A DNA stretch of 6,076 nt, from the NCBI GenBank assembly GCA_009840695.1, contig VXNG01000264.1, positions 1 through 6,076 on the forward strand, written 5' to 3'. Made by a program: the position numbers and the translations under genes. The DNA comes from Acidimicrobiaceae bacterium. Its GTDB lineage: Bacteria > Actinomycetota > Acidimicrobiia > Acidimicrobiales > Aldehydirespiratoraceae. Positions 1 through 5,883 of the stretch are shown piece by piece. The notes beneath the pieces were generated by a model, which was not told where the DNA came from, ran no database searches, and was given only the letters and a program-made list of their open reading frames with translations. Within the stretch, counting starts at the first letter, position 1. Each line of letters begins with the position of its first letter.

Positions 1-557
1 CCGTCGGCGAACTCTGTGTCGAGCCCCTCGATCGAGGTCGGACTGAACCGCACGAAGGGCCAGTGGCTCGACTGCAGGTAGTCGTGGCGAATGCGCTTGT
101 CCCGAAGGGCGGAGTCTGACTGGAACACCTCCACGTTCACCACGATCTCCCCGACGCGGCTGGCGGCCAGGTCGACGAGGTTCACCGCGATCTCTCCGGC
201 AAGGACGGTGGTGGTGCCCACCGTGGTGCGGGACAGCCCGCCCAGGCGCTCCTCAATGTGGTAGCTGGCCCGGGAGCCCGCGCCGGGCACGATGCGGTAC
301 AGCCGCTCGGTCTCGACGTCGAAGTCCTCGGGATCCTCGATGTCGACGACCGCGGGGGCTACCACCGCGCCCCCGGTCACCAGGTCCTCGTCGTCGATCT
401 CGCCGTCGACCGCGACGTCCACGGCGTCCACGGCCACGTCCACAGCCGTCTCTACTGTGCCGAGCCACTGGCCCCGGGTCAGGAACGCGGCCACTCCCAG
501 CACCAGCACCGCCAGGATCGCAATCCGGCCCGGATCAAGCCGCCGCCACCAGGACAC
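1..557 (-). CDS. Membrane-anchored YceI-like domain protein (N-terminal part, cut by window edge)
   Basis: An open frame of 185 codons runs from a GTG at 557 leftward off the window; an in-frame TGA two codons upstream (561-563) fixes the start. The N-terminus MSWWRRLDPGR is basic and is followed by one hydrophobic segment (about residues 12-27), so it is probably an anchor or uncleaved signal with the rest outside the cytoplasm. Residues 35-80 form an acidic Val/Ala/Asp-rich linker with repeated VDVAVDA. From about residue 85 the pattern is that of YceI: YRIVPGAGSRASYHIEE, VGTTTVLAGEIAV, and then SALRDKRIRHDYLQSSHWP. YceI domains are lipocalin-like barrels that bind isoprenoid or other amphipathic ligands; the ligand here is unknown. 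The C-terminal part of the domain lies outside the window. It is on the same strand as the RCC1-like lipoprotein gene, 92 bp downstream of it. Family assignment is by motif recognition only. Confidence 0.8.
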   Translation of the reverse strand, partial: MSWWRRLDPGRIAILAVLVLGVAAFLTRGQWLGTVETAVDVAVDAVDVAVDGEIDDEDLVTGGAVVAPAVVDIEDPEDFDVETERLYRIVPGAGSRASYHIEERLGGLSRTTVGTTTVLAGEIAVNLVDLAASRVGEIVVNVEVFQSDSALRDKRIRHDYLQSSHWPFVRFSPTSIEGLDTEFAD

Positions 558-568
558 GACTCAGTATG
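558..568 (-). promoter_or_regulatory. Possible -10 box for a leaderless YceI-gene transcript
   Basis: On the minus strand CATACT (563-568) matches the -10 consensus at five of six positions and lies 5 nt before the GTG start at 557. No Shine-Dalgarno sequence precedes that GTG. The spacing suits a transcript that begins at or next to the start codon. No convincing -35 is present, so this is weak. Confidence 0.35.
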
Positions 569-595
569 CCCCCGCGCCACACCACCGGCCCAGAG

Positions 596-643
596 GAATT
601 GGCAGTGGTGGAGTCCCGTATGGGCATTGGTGGCTGCCAATTC
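596..643. repeat. Inverted repeat with 10-bp perfect arms between RCC1-like and YceI genes
   Basis: GAATTGGCAG (596-605) and its exact complement CTGCCAATTC (634-643) flank a 28-nt loop that contains a second small pairing, CCC-gtat-GGG. The structure starts 7 bp downstream of the RCC1-like stop codon and ends 38 bp upstream of the YceI start. Neither side has a T-tract, so it is not a classical intrinsic terminator. It could be a transcript 3'-end structure, an operator for the YceI gene, or both. Confidence 0.5.
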
Positions 644-649
644 GGGCTG

Positions 650-2371
650 TCAACCGGTGTAGGTCACTCCCTCGGGGGGCGCCCGCAGCGTTCCCCAGCA
701 TTCGGCAGTGCCGTCAGGGCGCAACCCGCAGGTGTATCCCTGACCGACCTCGACCGCCGCGAACGCCCCTGCGGAGGGCACCTCGTCGGTTCCCCAGCAC
801 TCGACGCGGCCGCCCTTCTGCAGCCCGCAGGAGTGCACTCCAGAGGAGACCGTAATGAACTCACTGTCGGGCGCGATGAGCTGCCCGTGCGAGTTGGATC
901 CCCAGCAATGGGCGTCTCCGTTTCTCCACAGGGCGCACGTGTGGCTCTCACCGGCCGCGATCGCGGTGAAAGGTCCTGCGGGCGGGTCCAGCCTCCTCTC
1001 GTGCGGGTTTCCCCAGCACTCGGCCTCGCCCGTGTCGAGGAGGATCCCGCAGTTGTGCGAGCTCCCGGCCGAGACGGCTGCGAAGGCGCCGGCGGGGGCG
1101 TCGGTCTGTCCGTGGGAGTTTGATCCCCAGCACTCGACGGTTTGGTCGTCTCGCAGGGCGCAGGCGTGGCCGACGCCGGCCGTCACGGTCTGGAACGTTC
1201 CGTCGGGAACGTCGAGCACGCCGAAACGGTCGAACCCCCAGCACTCGATCGTCCCGGCGTCACGCAGGCCGCAGGCGAAGTAGTTCCCGGTAGCCATCGT
1301 GTTGAAGCGCCCGCCGGGCGGTTCCATCTGACCCACGAGGTCTGTGCCCCAGCACTCGACGGCGCCGTCGGTGCGCAGCCCGCAGGTGTGGTTGCCGCCG
1401 GCCACCAGCGACGCGAGCCGCTCGTTGGGTGGTTCGGCTCCGGCTACGAAACGCCGGCCCCAGCATTGGATGGTCCCGTCCGTGCGAAGCCCGCAGCTGT
1501 GGTCGGCCGCGGCCGCGACCGCCCGGTACTGGCCGTCGGGCGCCGGAGTTGCGCCGTAGGCATCCGATCCCCAGCACTCGGCTGTGCCGTCAGTGCTCAC
1601 TGCGCACGTATGGTCCACCCCGGCCGCGAGCGTCGTGAACGTCCCGCCGGGCGCGTCGGACTTAGCCAGGTAGTCGGATCCCCAGCACTCGACGGTGCCG
1701 TCGAGCCTCACCCCGCACGTGTGGTCGGCCCCGGCGGCGATGTCGCTGAAGCGTCCGGTGCGTCCCTCGGCCTGTCCCTCTTCGTTGGCGCCCCAGCAGA
1801 GAACCGTCCCACCCTCGCGCAGCACGCACGCATGGCGGTGTCCTGCGGCTACCGCAGTGAAGTGTCCTCCGGGCGGGGTCAGGAGTTCGGCGTCGGAAGC
1901 CCCCCAGCAGTCGACATCGCCGTCGTCACGCAGCGCACACGCGTAGCGGGCGCCCGCGGACACCGCGATGAACTCACCCTGGGGCGGACCGGCCATCCCG
2001 GGGAACTTCTCGCCCCAGCACTCGATGCCGCCGTCGGTGCGGATGGCACAGTTGTGGCCGGGCCCGGCGGAGATCGCCTTGAACTGCCCTTGGGGCACAT
2101 CGAGCACTCCGTTCTGGTTGACGCCCCAGCACTCGATCCCGCCATCGGACCGGATCGCGCACGTGTGCCAGAACCCGGCCGCCACCGCGATAAAGGTCCC
2201 CTCGACCGGTGAGGGCACCGATGGTGCGGGCGGATCTACGACAGGGGGGTCCTCCCGAGCGGCCTCCTGCGAGCGATCGCCTGCCGGAGCGTCTACGCCA
2301 TTCGCGGACGGCTCGTCGGAGCACGCCGTAGCCGCCAGCACGGCCACCACTAACAGACAGGCGGGTCGCAT
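650..2371 (-). CDS. RCC1-like repeat lipoprotein, 14 repeats
   Basis: 573 residues. The N-terminus MRPACLLVVAVLAATAC is a lipoprotein signal with the lipidated Cys at residue 17, so the protein is predicted to be exported and membrane-tethered. A Pro/Asp/Glu-rich linker runs to residue 57. The rest, 58-573, is 14 tandem repeats, mostly exactly 37 residues; number 11 is 38, number 13 is 32, and number 14 (39) ends the protein. Each repeat has a GxF start, a V(A/S)AG turn, H-x-C, R-x-DG and ECWG. This resembles the short bacterial form of the RCC1 repeat, which builds beta-propeller blades; 14 would fit two seven-bladed propellers. Every repeat has two Cys spaced C-x9-C, giving 28 in the repeat region, which suggests disulfides outside the cell. 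Ligand and role are unknown; binding of a surface or extracellular partner is a guess. The opposite strand shows the repeat as CCCAGCACTCGA-like DNA with 111-bp periodicity, which creates long spurious open frames there. Confidence 0.85.
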   Translation of the reverse strand: MRPACLLVVAVLAATACSDEPSANGVDAPAGDRSQEAAREDPPVVDPPAPSVPSPVEGTFIAVAAGFWHTCAIRSDGGIECWGVNQNGVLDVPQGQFKAISAGPGHNCAIRTDGGIECWGEKFPGMAGPPQGEFIAVSAGARYACALRDDGDVDCWGASDAELLTPPGGHFTAVAAGHRHACVLREGGTVLCWGANEEGQAEGRTGRFSDIAAGADHTCGVRLDGTVECWGSDYLAKSDAPGGTFTTLAAGVDHTCAVSTDGTAECWGSDAYGATPAPDGQYRAVAAAADHSCGLRTDGTIQCWGRRFVAGAEPPNERLASLVAGGNHTCGLRTDGAVECWGTDLVGQMEPPGGRFNTMATGNYFACGLRDAGTIECWGFDRFGVLDVPDGTFQTVTAGVGHACALRDDQTVECWGSNSHGQTDAPAGAFAAVSAGSSHNCGILLDTGEAECWGNPHERRLDPPAGPFTAIAAGESHTCALWRNGDAHCWGSNSHGQLIAPDSEFITVSSGVHSCGLQKGGRVECWGTDEVPSAGAFAAVEVGQGYTCGLRPDGTAECWGTLRAPPEGVTYTG

Positions 2372-2396
2372 CGGTGGTAGTGCCTAGTATCGCGCT
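2372..2396. promoter_or_regulatory. Compact divergent promoter region between RCC1-like lipoprotein gene and xylA
   Basis: Only 25 bp lie between the ATG at 2371 (minus) and the GTG at 2397 (plus), so the promoters must overlap and extend into the opposite genes. On the plus strand TAGTAT (2385-2390) sits 6 nt before the xylA GTG, the spacing expected for a leaderless mRNA. On the minus strand GATACT (2386-2391) sits 14 nt before the lipoprotein ATG, leaving a 5' leader of at most a few nt. Neither gene has a Shine-Dalgarno sequence, and neither box has a clear TTGACA-type -35. Because the -10 boxes lie on top of each other, the two promoters may compete for polymerase. Confidence 0.45.
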
Positions 2397-3503
2397 GTGG
2401 CCGAGTTCTTCACAGAGGTTGCTGAGCCGATCCGCTACGCCGGGCCCGACAGTGACGACCCGCTCACGTTCCGCTGGTACGACGCCGACCGGGTGGTGGG
2501 GGAGCGCACCATGGCCGAGCACCTCCGCATCGCGGTGTGCTACTGGCACTCGTTCAACTGGCCGGGCAACGACGTGTTTGGTGACGGCGGTTTCGACCGG
2601 CCCTGGCTGGACCCGGCGCTGGATCCCATGGCCGCGGCCCGCACGAAGATGGCGGCCGCGTTCGAGTTCTTCGAGAAGCTGGGCGTGCCGTTCTTCTGCT
2701 TCCACGACCACGACATCGCCCCGGAGGGCTCCGACTTCGCAAAGGAGAGCGCCAACCTCGCGGCCATGGTCGATGAGGCGGCCGCCCACATGGAGCGGAC
2801 CGGGGTACGGCTGCTGTGGGGAACGGCCCGGCTGTTCTGGCACCCCCGCTACATGGCCGGCGCGGCCACCAACCCCGATCCGGAGGTGTTCGCCCGCGCC
2901 GCGGCCCAGGTCCGCAACTGCTTGGAAGCCACCCACCGCCTCGGCGGGGCCAACTACGTGCTGTGGGGCGGCCGGGAGGGCTACGACACGCTGCTCAACA
3001 CCGACGTGGGCCGCGAGCTCGACCAGCTCGGGCGGTTCCTGAACCTGGTTGTAGAGCACAAGCACGCCATCGGATTCGAGGGGTCCATCCTCATCGAGCC
3101 CAAGCCCCAGGAGCCGGTCAAGCACCAGTACGACCACGACAGCCAGACGGTTCACGCCTTCCTGCAGCGCTACGGGCTCGCCGACGAGGTGAAGGTCAAC
3201 ATCGAGGTCAACCACGCCACCCTGTCGGGCCACGACTTCGCCCACGAGGTGGCGGTGGCCGCGGCGGCGGGGATCTTCGGGTCGGTGGACGCCAACCGGG
3301 GCGACGATCGGCTGGGCTGGGACACCGACCAGTTCCCCAACTCGGTGGACCAGATGGCCCTGGGCGTGTACGAGATCCTGCGAGCCGGTGGGTTCACCAC
3401 CGGCGGTTTCAACTTCGACACCAAACTGCGGCGCCAGTCGATCGACCGTACCGACCTGTTCCACGGCCACATAGGGGGAATCGATAGGGAACTATATACC
3501 TGA
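2397..3503 (+). pseudogene. xylA: Xylose isomerase, 5' fragment, interrupted by the mobile element
   Basis: Xylose isomerase converts D-xylose to D-xylulose in the cytoplasm using two divalent metals. Codons 1-363 are native, and the frame then enters the element and stops after five foreign residues (RELYT) at a TGA in 3501-3503. All key residues are present and lie two positions after those of E. coli XylA: catalytic His103 and Asp106 in CFHDHD, Glu234 and Lys236 in LIEPKPQEP, Glu270 and His273 in [12 protein letters not shown], Asp298 in GSVDANRGD, Asp309 and Asp311 in [10 protein letters not shown], and Asp341 in GGFNFD. The GTG start gives an N-terminus that aligns with the family. The lost part is the C-terminal helical arm (about 75 residues in E. 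coli), which wraps round the neighbouring subunit, so the truncated product probably does not assemble normally. The missing sequence continues at 5917. No frameshift is seen in the fragment, which suggests a recent disruption. Confidence 0.93.
3479..3486. repeat. Left target-site duplication, AATCGATA (8 bp)
   Basis: This octamer directly precedes the left terminal inverted repeat and is identical to the octamer at 5909-5916 after the right one. Removing the element plus one copy restores an uninterrupted xylA frame reading HIGG-IDTLSRS, matching family sequence (HIGGMDT in E. coli). The octamer contains the palindrome ATCGAT. Confidence 0.95.
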
Positions 3504-3511
3504 CTTGCCAA
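3487..3511 (+). repeat. Left terminal inverted repeat, 25 bp
   Basis: It starts GGGAACTATATACC and ends TGACTTGCCAA, and is a perfect inverted match to 5884-5908; the match stops at 3512. It is much more AT-rich than its surroundings. It also encodes the last residues and TAG stop (3492-3494, minus strand) of the nuclease gene and, on the plus strand, the foreign tail and stop of disrupted xylA. Confidence 0.96.
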
Positions 3512-4175
3512 GACCGTACTTGGCAAGCTCTTCCCTGACGGCAGGAATGGCCTGGAGCGCAGCCACGAAGAACGAGAGATTGGCGGGGCCGTCTTGGGCT
3601 CGCTCGGTGCGTATCTCGTCGTAGTCGATCTCCAGCAGGTCGCAGAACTCTCGGCCTGTCATGGCCTCCTCGATGGCGATCTTGCGTTTGAAGCCGTCGT
3701 GGATGGCCGAGCGGTCGGTCTGGTTGAAGCAGCAGAAGTAGGCGTGAACGATGTAGGGCAGCCGTGACGCGTTGTAGGAGATGAAGCTGTGCATCGAGTT
3801 GCGCTCAGCCGATGCCTTCTTGGTGTCGAAGCTGTCGCCGTCCTTCAGTTCGATGACGTGGCAAGCCTGCTGTCCGCGACGGCGTTTGAACACCAGGAAG
3901 TCGGGCTCGGACCCCGCGAAGTCCAATGTGCGGCAGGCTTTGAGTTCGCGCTTGTCGGCCACGAACACGCCTTCGGGCATGATCTCCATCAGCAGGAAGT
4001 CGTCGAGGTCGTCGATCAGGGTGACGCGCTGCTTGACCATCTGCTCCAGTTCGGTGCCGCACCGGATCGAGGTCGCGTGTACGCGGCTGATGAGTTCTCC
4101 CAGCCGGTTGTCACCGAACACTCGGGCGTAGCCGCTGCCGGTCGGCCGTCCGGCGCTGTCTGAGATGAGCGCCAT
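3492..4175 (-). CDS. Putative Type II restriction endonuclease (PD-(D/E)XK fold), transposon cargo
   Basis: 227 residues. I do not recognise the specific family. Residues 90-111 hold a clear nuclease core: EPD (Asp92), 16 residues, then ELK (Glu109, Lys111), written [11 protein letters not shown] then [10 protein letters not shown]. Such Asp/Glu/Lys sets bind Mg2+ and cut DNA in most Type II restriction enzymes. The N-terminal helix-rich stretch ([11 protein letters not shown], then [11 protein letters not shown]) has acidic residues that could complete the site. The ATG overlaps the methyltransferase stop by 1 nt (TGATG) and no good Shine-Dalgarno sequence precedes it, so translation probably depends on the upstream gene. 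The stop codon TAG (3492-3494) lies inside the left terminal repeat, so the last residues, GKSGI, are encoded by the transposon end. Pairing with a methyltransferase makes a restriction role the best inference; the target sequence is unknown. A solitary repair-type or homing-type nuclease is less likely. Confidence 0.75.
   Translation of the reverse strand: MALISDSAGRPTGSGYARVFGDNRLGELISRVHATSIRCGTELEQMVKQRVTLIDDLDDFLLMEIMPEGVFVADKRELKACRTLDFAGSEPDFLVFKRRRGQQACHVIELKDGDSFDTKKASAERNSMHSFISYNASRLPYIVHAYFCCFNQTDRSAIHDGFKRKIAIEEAMTGREFCDLLEIDYDEIRTERAQDGPANLSFFVAALQAIPAVREELAKYGLGKSGI
3504..3527. repeat. Perfect 9-bp hairpin at the left inner end of the element
   Basis: CTTGCCAAG (3504-3512), a 6-nt loop and CTTGGCAAG (3519-3527) form a perfect stem inside the 3' end of the nuclease gene. 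One arm is the inner part of the left terminal repeat. No T-tract follows on the minus strand, so terminator function is doubtful. TGGCAAG also occurs in the right terminal repeat (5885) and just inside it (5841), so it could be a repeated transposase contact site. Confidence 0.5.
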
Positions 4176-4918
4176 CAGCCGAGTATGTCACACCCCAGGA
4201 AGTGCCGTCCACGGGTGTGCGCCGCGTCCATCACCGAGAACGATCCCGCGGCGGGATCGACGATGATGTCGCCTGCGTTGGTGACCGCGGCGATCAACTC
4301 GCCTTGCAGGTCGGTGGGCTTGCGGTGTGTGTGGCCGTTGCGGTTGACCTTCTCTGTCCACACATCGGGGATGGTGTGGATGCTCCACACGCCCTTCGCT
4401 CGCTTCGGGGCCTTCTGCAACACGACCAGATACTCGGCGGTGCGGCGCGTGCGGTAGCCCATCCCGATGCGCTGCTTGTGCCAGGTCAGCAGATCAACGG
4501 TCTCGAAGGTGGTGTTGTCCAGCCATGGGGAGAAGCCTGTGCACAGGTGGAACTTGTCGAGCCACAAGAACAGGTGCCCTGATGGGATCAGCACACGGTT
4601 GAGGTCGCGGATGATGGCCGCGATGTCGGCTTCGGTCATCTGTGGCAGCCCTGCTCGGCGCTGGCCGCGCTGCTCGCCCTCGTTGCCGAAGGCCAGCTTG
4701 TCGAGCACGCCGCGGTACTGGGGATCGAAGAACGCAGCGGGGATCGTGTCGTCACCGATGCCGCCCAGCAACTCGCCGGCGGTCATCGTCAGCCGCTCGT
4801 CTAGGCGGTGACTGGTGGGCAGGTCGACGGGCGGGGCCTCGATCATGCGCCGGTCTGAGAACACGGTCGCCAGCACTTCGTCGGCTGGGGCGGCTATGGC
4901 GGGGATATTGGGGCTCAT
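4175..4918 (-). CDS. DNA amino-methyltransferase (N6-adenine or N4-cytosine), transposon cargo
   Basis: 247 residues, resembling the N4/N6 DNA methyltransferase family that moves a methyl group from S-adenosylmethionine to DNA. The catalytic motif IV is AFFDPQYRG (Asp65-Pro-Gln-Tyr68), a variant of DPPY. It precedes the cofactor region: HRKPTDLQGELI (198-209), then GDIIVDPAAGSFSVMDAA (216-233) with motif I at DPAAGS, then GRHFLGCDI. The order IV, target-recognition region (about 125-195), I is that of the beta class. The short length suits a Type II modification enzyme. ATG 4918 overlaps the transposase stop (ATGA, 4 nt) and has a good Shine-Dalgarno AGGAG (4927-4931) 8 nt upstream. Its role is inferred to be protection of host and element DNA against the downstream nuclease, whose ATG overlaps its TGA. 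The methylated sequence cannot be read from the protein by eye. The Gln in place of Pro in motif IV is unusual but need not inactivate the enzyme. Confidence 0.88.
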   Translation of the reverse strand: MSPNIPAIAAPADEVLATVFSDRRMIEAPPVDLPTSHRLDERLTMTAGELLGGIGDDTIPAAFFDPQYRGVLDKLAFGNEGEQRGQRRAGLPQMTEADIAAIIRDLNRVLIPSGHLFLWLDKFHLCTGFSPWLDNTTFETVDLLTWHKQRIGMGYRTRRTAEYLVVLQKAPKRAKGVWSIHTIPDVWTEKVNRNGHTHRKPTDLQGELIAAVTNAGDIIVDPAAGSFSVMDAAHTRGRHFLGCDILG

Positions 4919-5841
4919 GTGGTCAGCTCCTGGTAGGTCATCTGGTGGCCGCGTGTGCCGCGCAGCACGAGGTTCAGCACCTTCTCGCTGTCGGCGTGAC
5001 GGGCGTTGTGGCGGACGGCGAACTCGTCGATGTAGCGGTGCAGATGCTTGGGGCTCATGTAGTGGTAGATGCCCACATAGCCACGCTTCAGCACCGCCCA
5101 GAACGACTCGATGCCTGCGGTGTGGGCCATGCCACGCACATACTCGCCGGTCGAGTGAGCGACCGTGTGATGCTCATAGGGCACACCCCGATAGACCGCG
5201 GCCTCATCGGTCATCAGCACCGCGTCAGGGTCGATGTTGGCCGCTAGATGCGACTGCACCACGGGGCCTGTGACCGCCTCGATGTGACGGACACGGACTT
5301 CGCCGTCGCGTTCACGGATGCCCAGCACGGCCTCTTTGCCGACAGGGCCGCGGCCCATGTTCAGCCGCTTCGAGGCGTGCTTGTTGCGCTCCTTGCCGCC
5401 CACATAGGACTCGTCGGCCTCCACGACACCGAACAGGGGCTGCGTGTTCTGTGTCATGCACCGGCGAATCTTGTGGGCCAGCAGCCAGCCGGTCTTCTGT
5501 GTCGTTCCCAGCAGCTTCGCGAACTGCACCGACGACACGCCCTTCGGACTGGAAGTCAGCAGATGGATGCCCAGCAGGATCTCGCGGCATCCCAGCTTCG
5601 CGTCCTGGAAGATGCTGCCCTTCTTCACCGAGAAGTAGTTGCGGCAGTCTCGGCACCGGTAGGGCATCGGCTTGAGGCTCTTCACCGCCGCGGCGTTGAC
5701 GCTGCCACAGTCAGGGCACACAGGGCCGTTCGGCCAGCGGACACTTTCCATGTGCCGCCTAGCGGCCTCTTCGTCAGGGAACCGTGTGAAGAACTGAAAC
5801 AGGCTCCAACCTGCGACTTCTTTGTATGGCTTGGCCTTCAT
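4915..5841 (-). CDS. IS1595-family (ISXO2-like) transposase
   Basis: 308 residues from the preferred ATG at 5841. An N-terminal zinc ribbon has CPDC (Cys42, Cys45) and CRDC (Cys63, Cys66), followed by a helical region containing LLGTTQKTGWLLAHKIR, typical of the family. The catalytic core has VEADESYVGGK (Asp143), LMTDEAAVY (Asp212) and HTAGIESFWAVLKRG (Glu245, Lys252), then HYMSPKHLHRYIDEFAVRHN. Where some family members have Asn (HTN) this protein has Ala, so Glu245 is the likely third acidic residue, making it DDE-type. Start choice: an ATG three codons upstream (5850) overlaps the -10 box TAGAAT, so it would lie before the transcription start; the ATG at 5841 sits 7 nt after that box and fits a leaderless transcript. 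The gene is intact, ends with ATGA overlapping the methyltransferase start, and should cut and join the terminal repeats at 3487 and 5908. Confidence 0.93.
   Translation of the reverse strand: MKAKPYKEVAGWSLFQFFTRFPDEEAARRHMESVRWPNGPVCPDCGSVNAAAVKSLKPMPYRCRDCRNYFSVKKGSIFQDAKLGCREILLGIHLLTSSPKGVSSVQFAKLLGTTQKTGWLLAHKIRRCMTQNTQPLFGVVEADESYVGGKERNKHASKRLNMGRGPVGKEAVLGIRERDGEVRVRHIEAVTGPVVQSHLAANIDPDAVLMTDEAAVYRGVPYEHHTVAHSTGEYVRGMAHTAGIESFWAVLKRGYVGIYHYMSPKHLHRYIDEFAVRHNARHADSEKVLNLVLRGTRGHQMTYQELTT
4927..4931 (-). promoter_or_regulatory. Ribosome binding site of the methyltransferase gene
   Basis: AGGAG on the minus strand, inside the last codons of the transposase gene, 8 nt before the methyltransferase ATG at 4918. 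It is the only clear Shine-Dalgarno sequence among the element's genes, which suggests the methyltransferase is translated well and independently while the nuclease depends on coupling. Confidence 0.75.
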
Positions 5842-5848
5842 GGCAAGC

Positions 5849-5878
5849 ATTCTACCGAAGGGGTGAGACAGAAGTCAA
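5849..5878 (-). promoter_or_regulatory. Promoter of the transposase / restriction-modification operon
   Basis: Reading the minus strand, TTGACT (5873-5878, five of six matches to the -35 consensus), an 18-bp spacer and TAGAAT (5849-5854, five of six to the -10) lie just inside the right terminal repeat. The expected start of transcription, about 7 nt after the -10, falls on the ATG at 5841, giving a leaderless mRNA. This is the strongest promoter-like sequence I see in the window, and the element carries it, so the cargo is expressed wherever it inserts. Transposase bound at the adjacent terminal repeat (5884-5908) could repress it. Confidence 0.75.
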
Positions 5879-5883
5879 CCCTT

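Noticed and set aside
258..1123. Three overlapping plus-strand frames of 134-187 codons at the left end
   Set aside because: They are Arg/Pro/Ser-rich shadows. The minus strand there encodes a convincing YceI-like domain with a GTG start, and the RCC1-like gene.
690..2130. Regularly spaced CCCAGCACTCG-like repeats, considered as a CRISPR or other DNA repeat array
   Set aside because: The 111-bp spacing equals 37 codons and the copies are degenerate at synonymous sites; they encode the ECWG part of a protein repeat.
1142..2212. A 356-codon plus-strand open frame with repeating content
   Set aside because: It is a shadow of the 111-bp repeats of the RCC1-like gene on the other strand; its periodicity comes from those repeats.
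2374..3042. A 222-codon plus-strand frame offset from xylA
   Set aside because: It is a Pro/Arg/Thr-rich shadow in another frame of xylA, with no recognisable domain.
1974..3470. A 498-codon minus-strand open frame across the xylA / lipoprotein junction
   Set aside because: It is antisense to the xylA fragment and out of frame with the lipoprotein; its composition reflects third-position GC bias, and both real genes there have strong family motifs.
3504..3527. Intrinsic terminator for the element operon
   Set aside because: The stem is perfect but no run of T follows on the minus strand, and it lies before the nuclease stop codon, within the coding sequence.
3781..4582. Plus-strand frames opposite the nuclease and methyltransferase genes
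   Set aside because: They lack domain motifs and are antisense to genes with clear catalytic motifs and start-stop overlaps.
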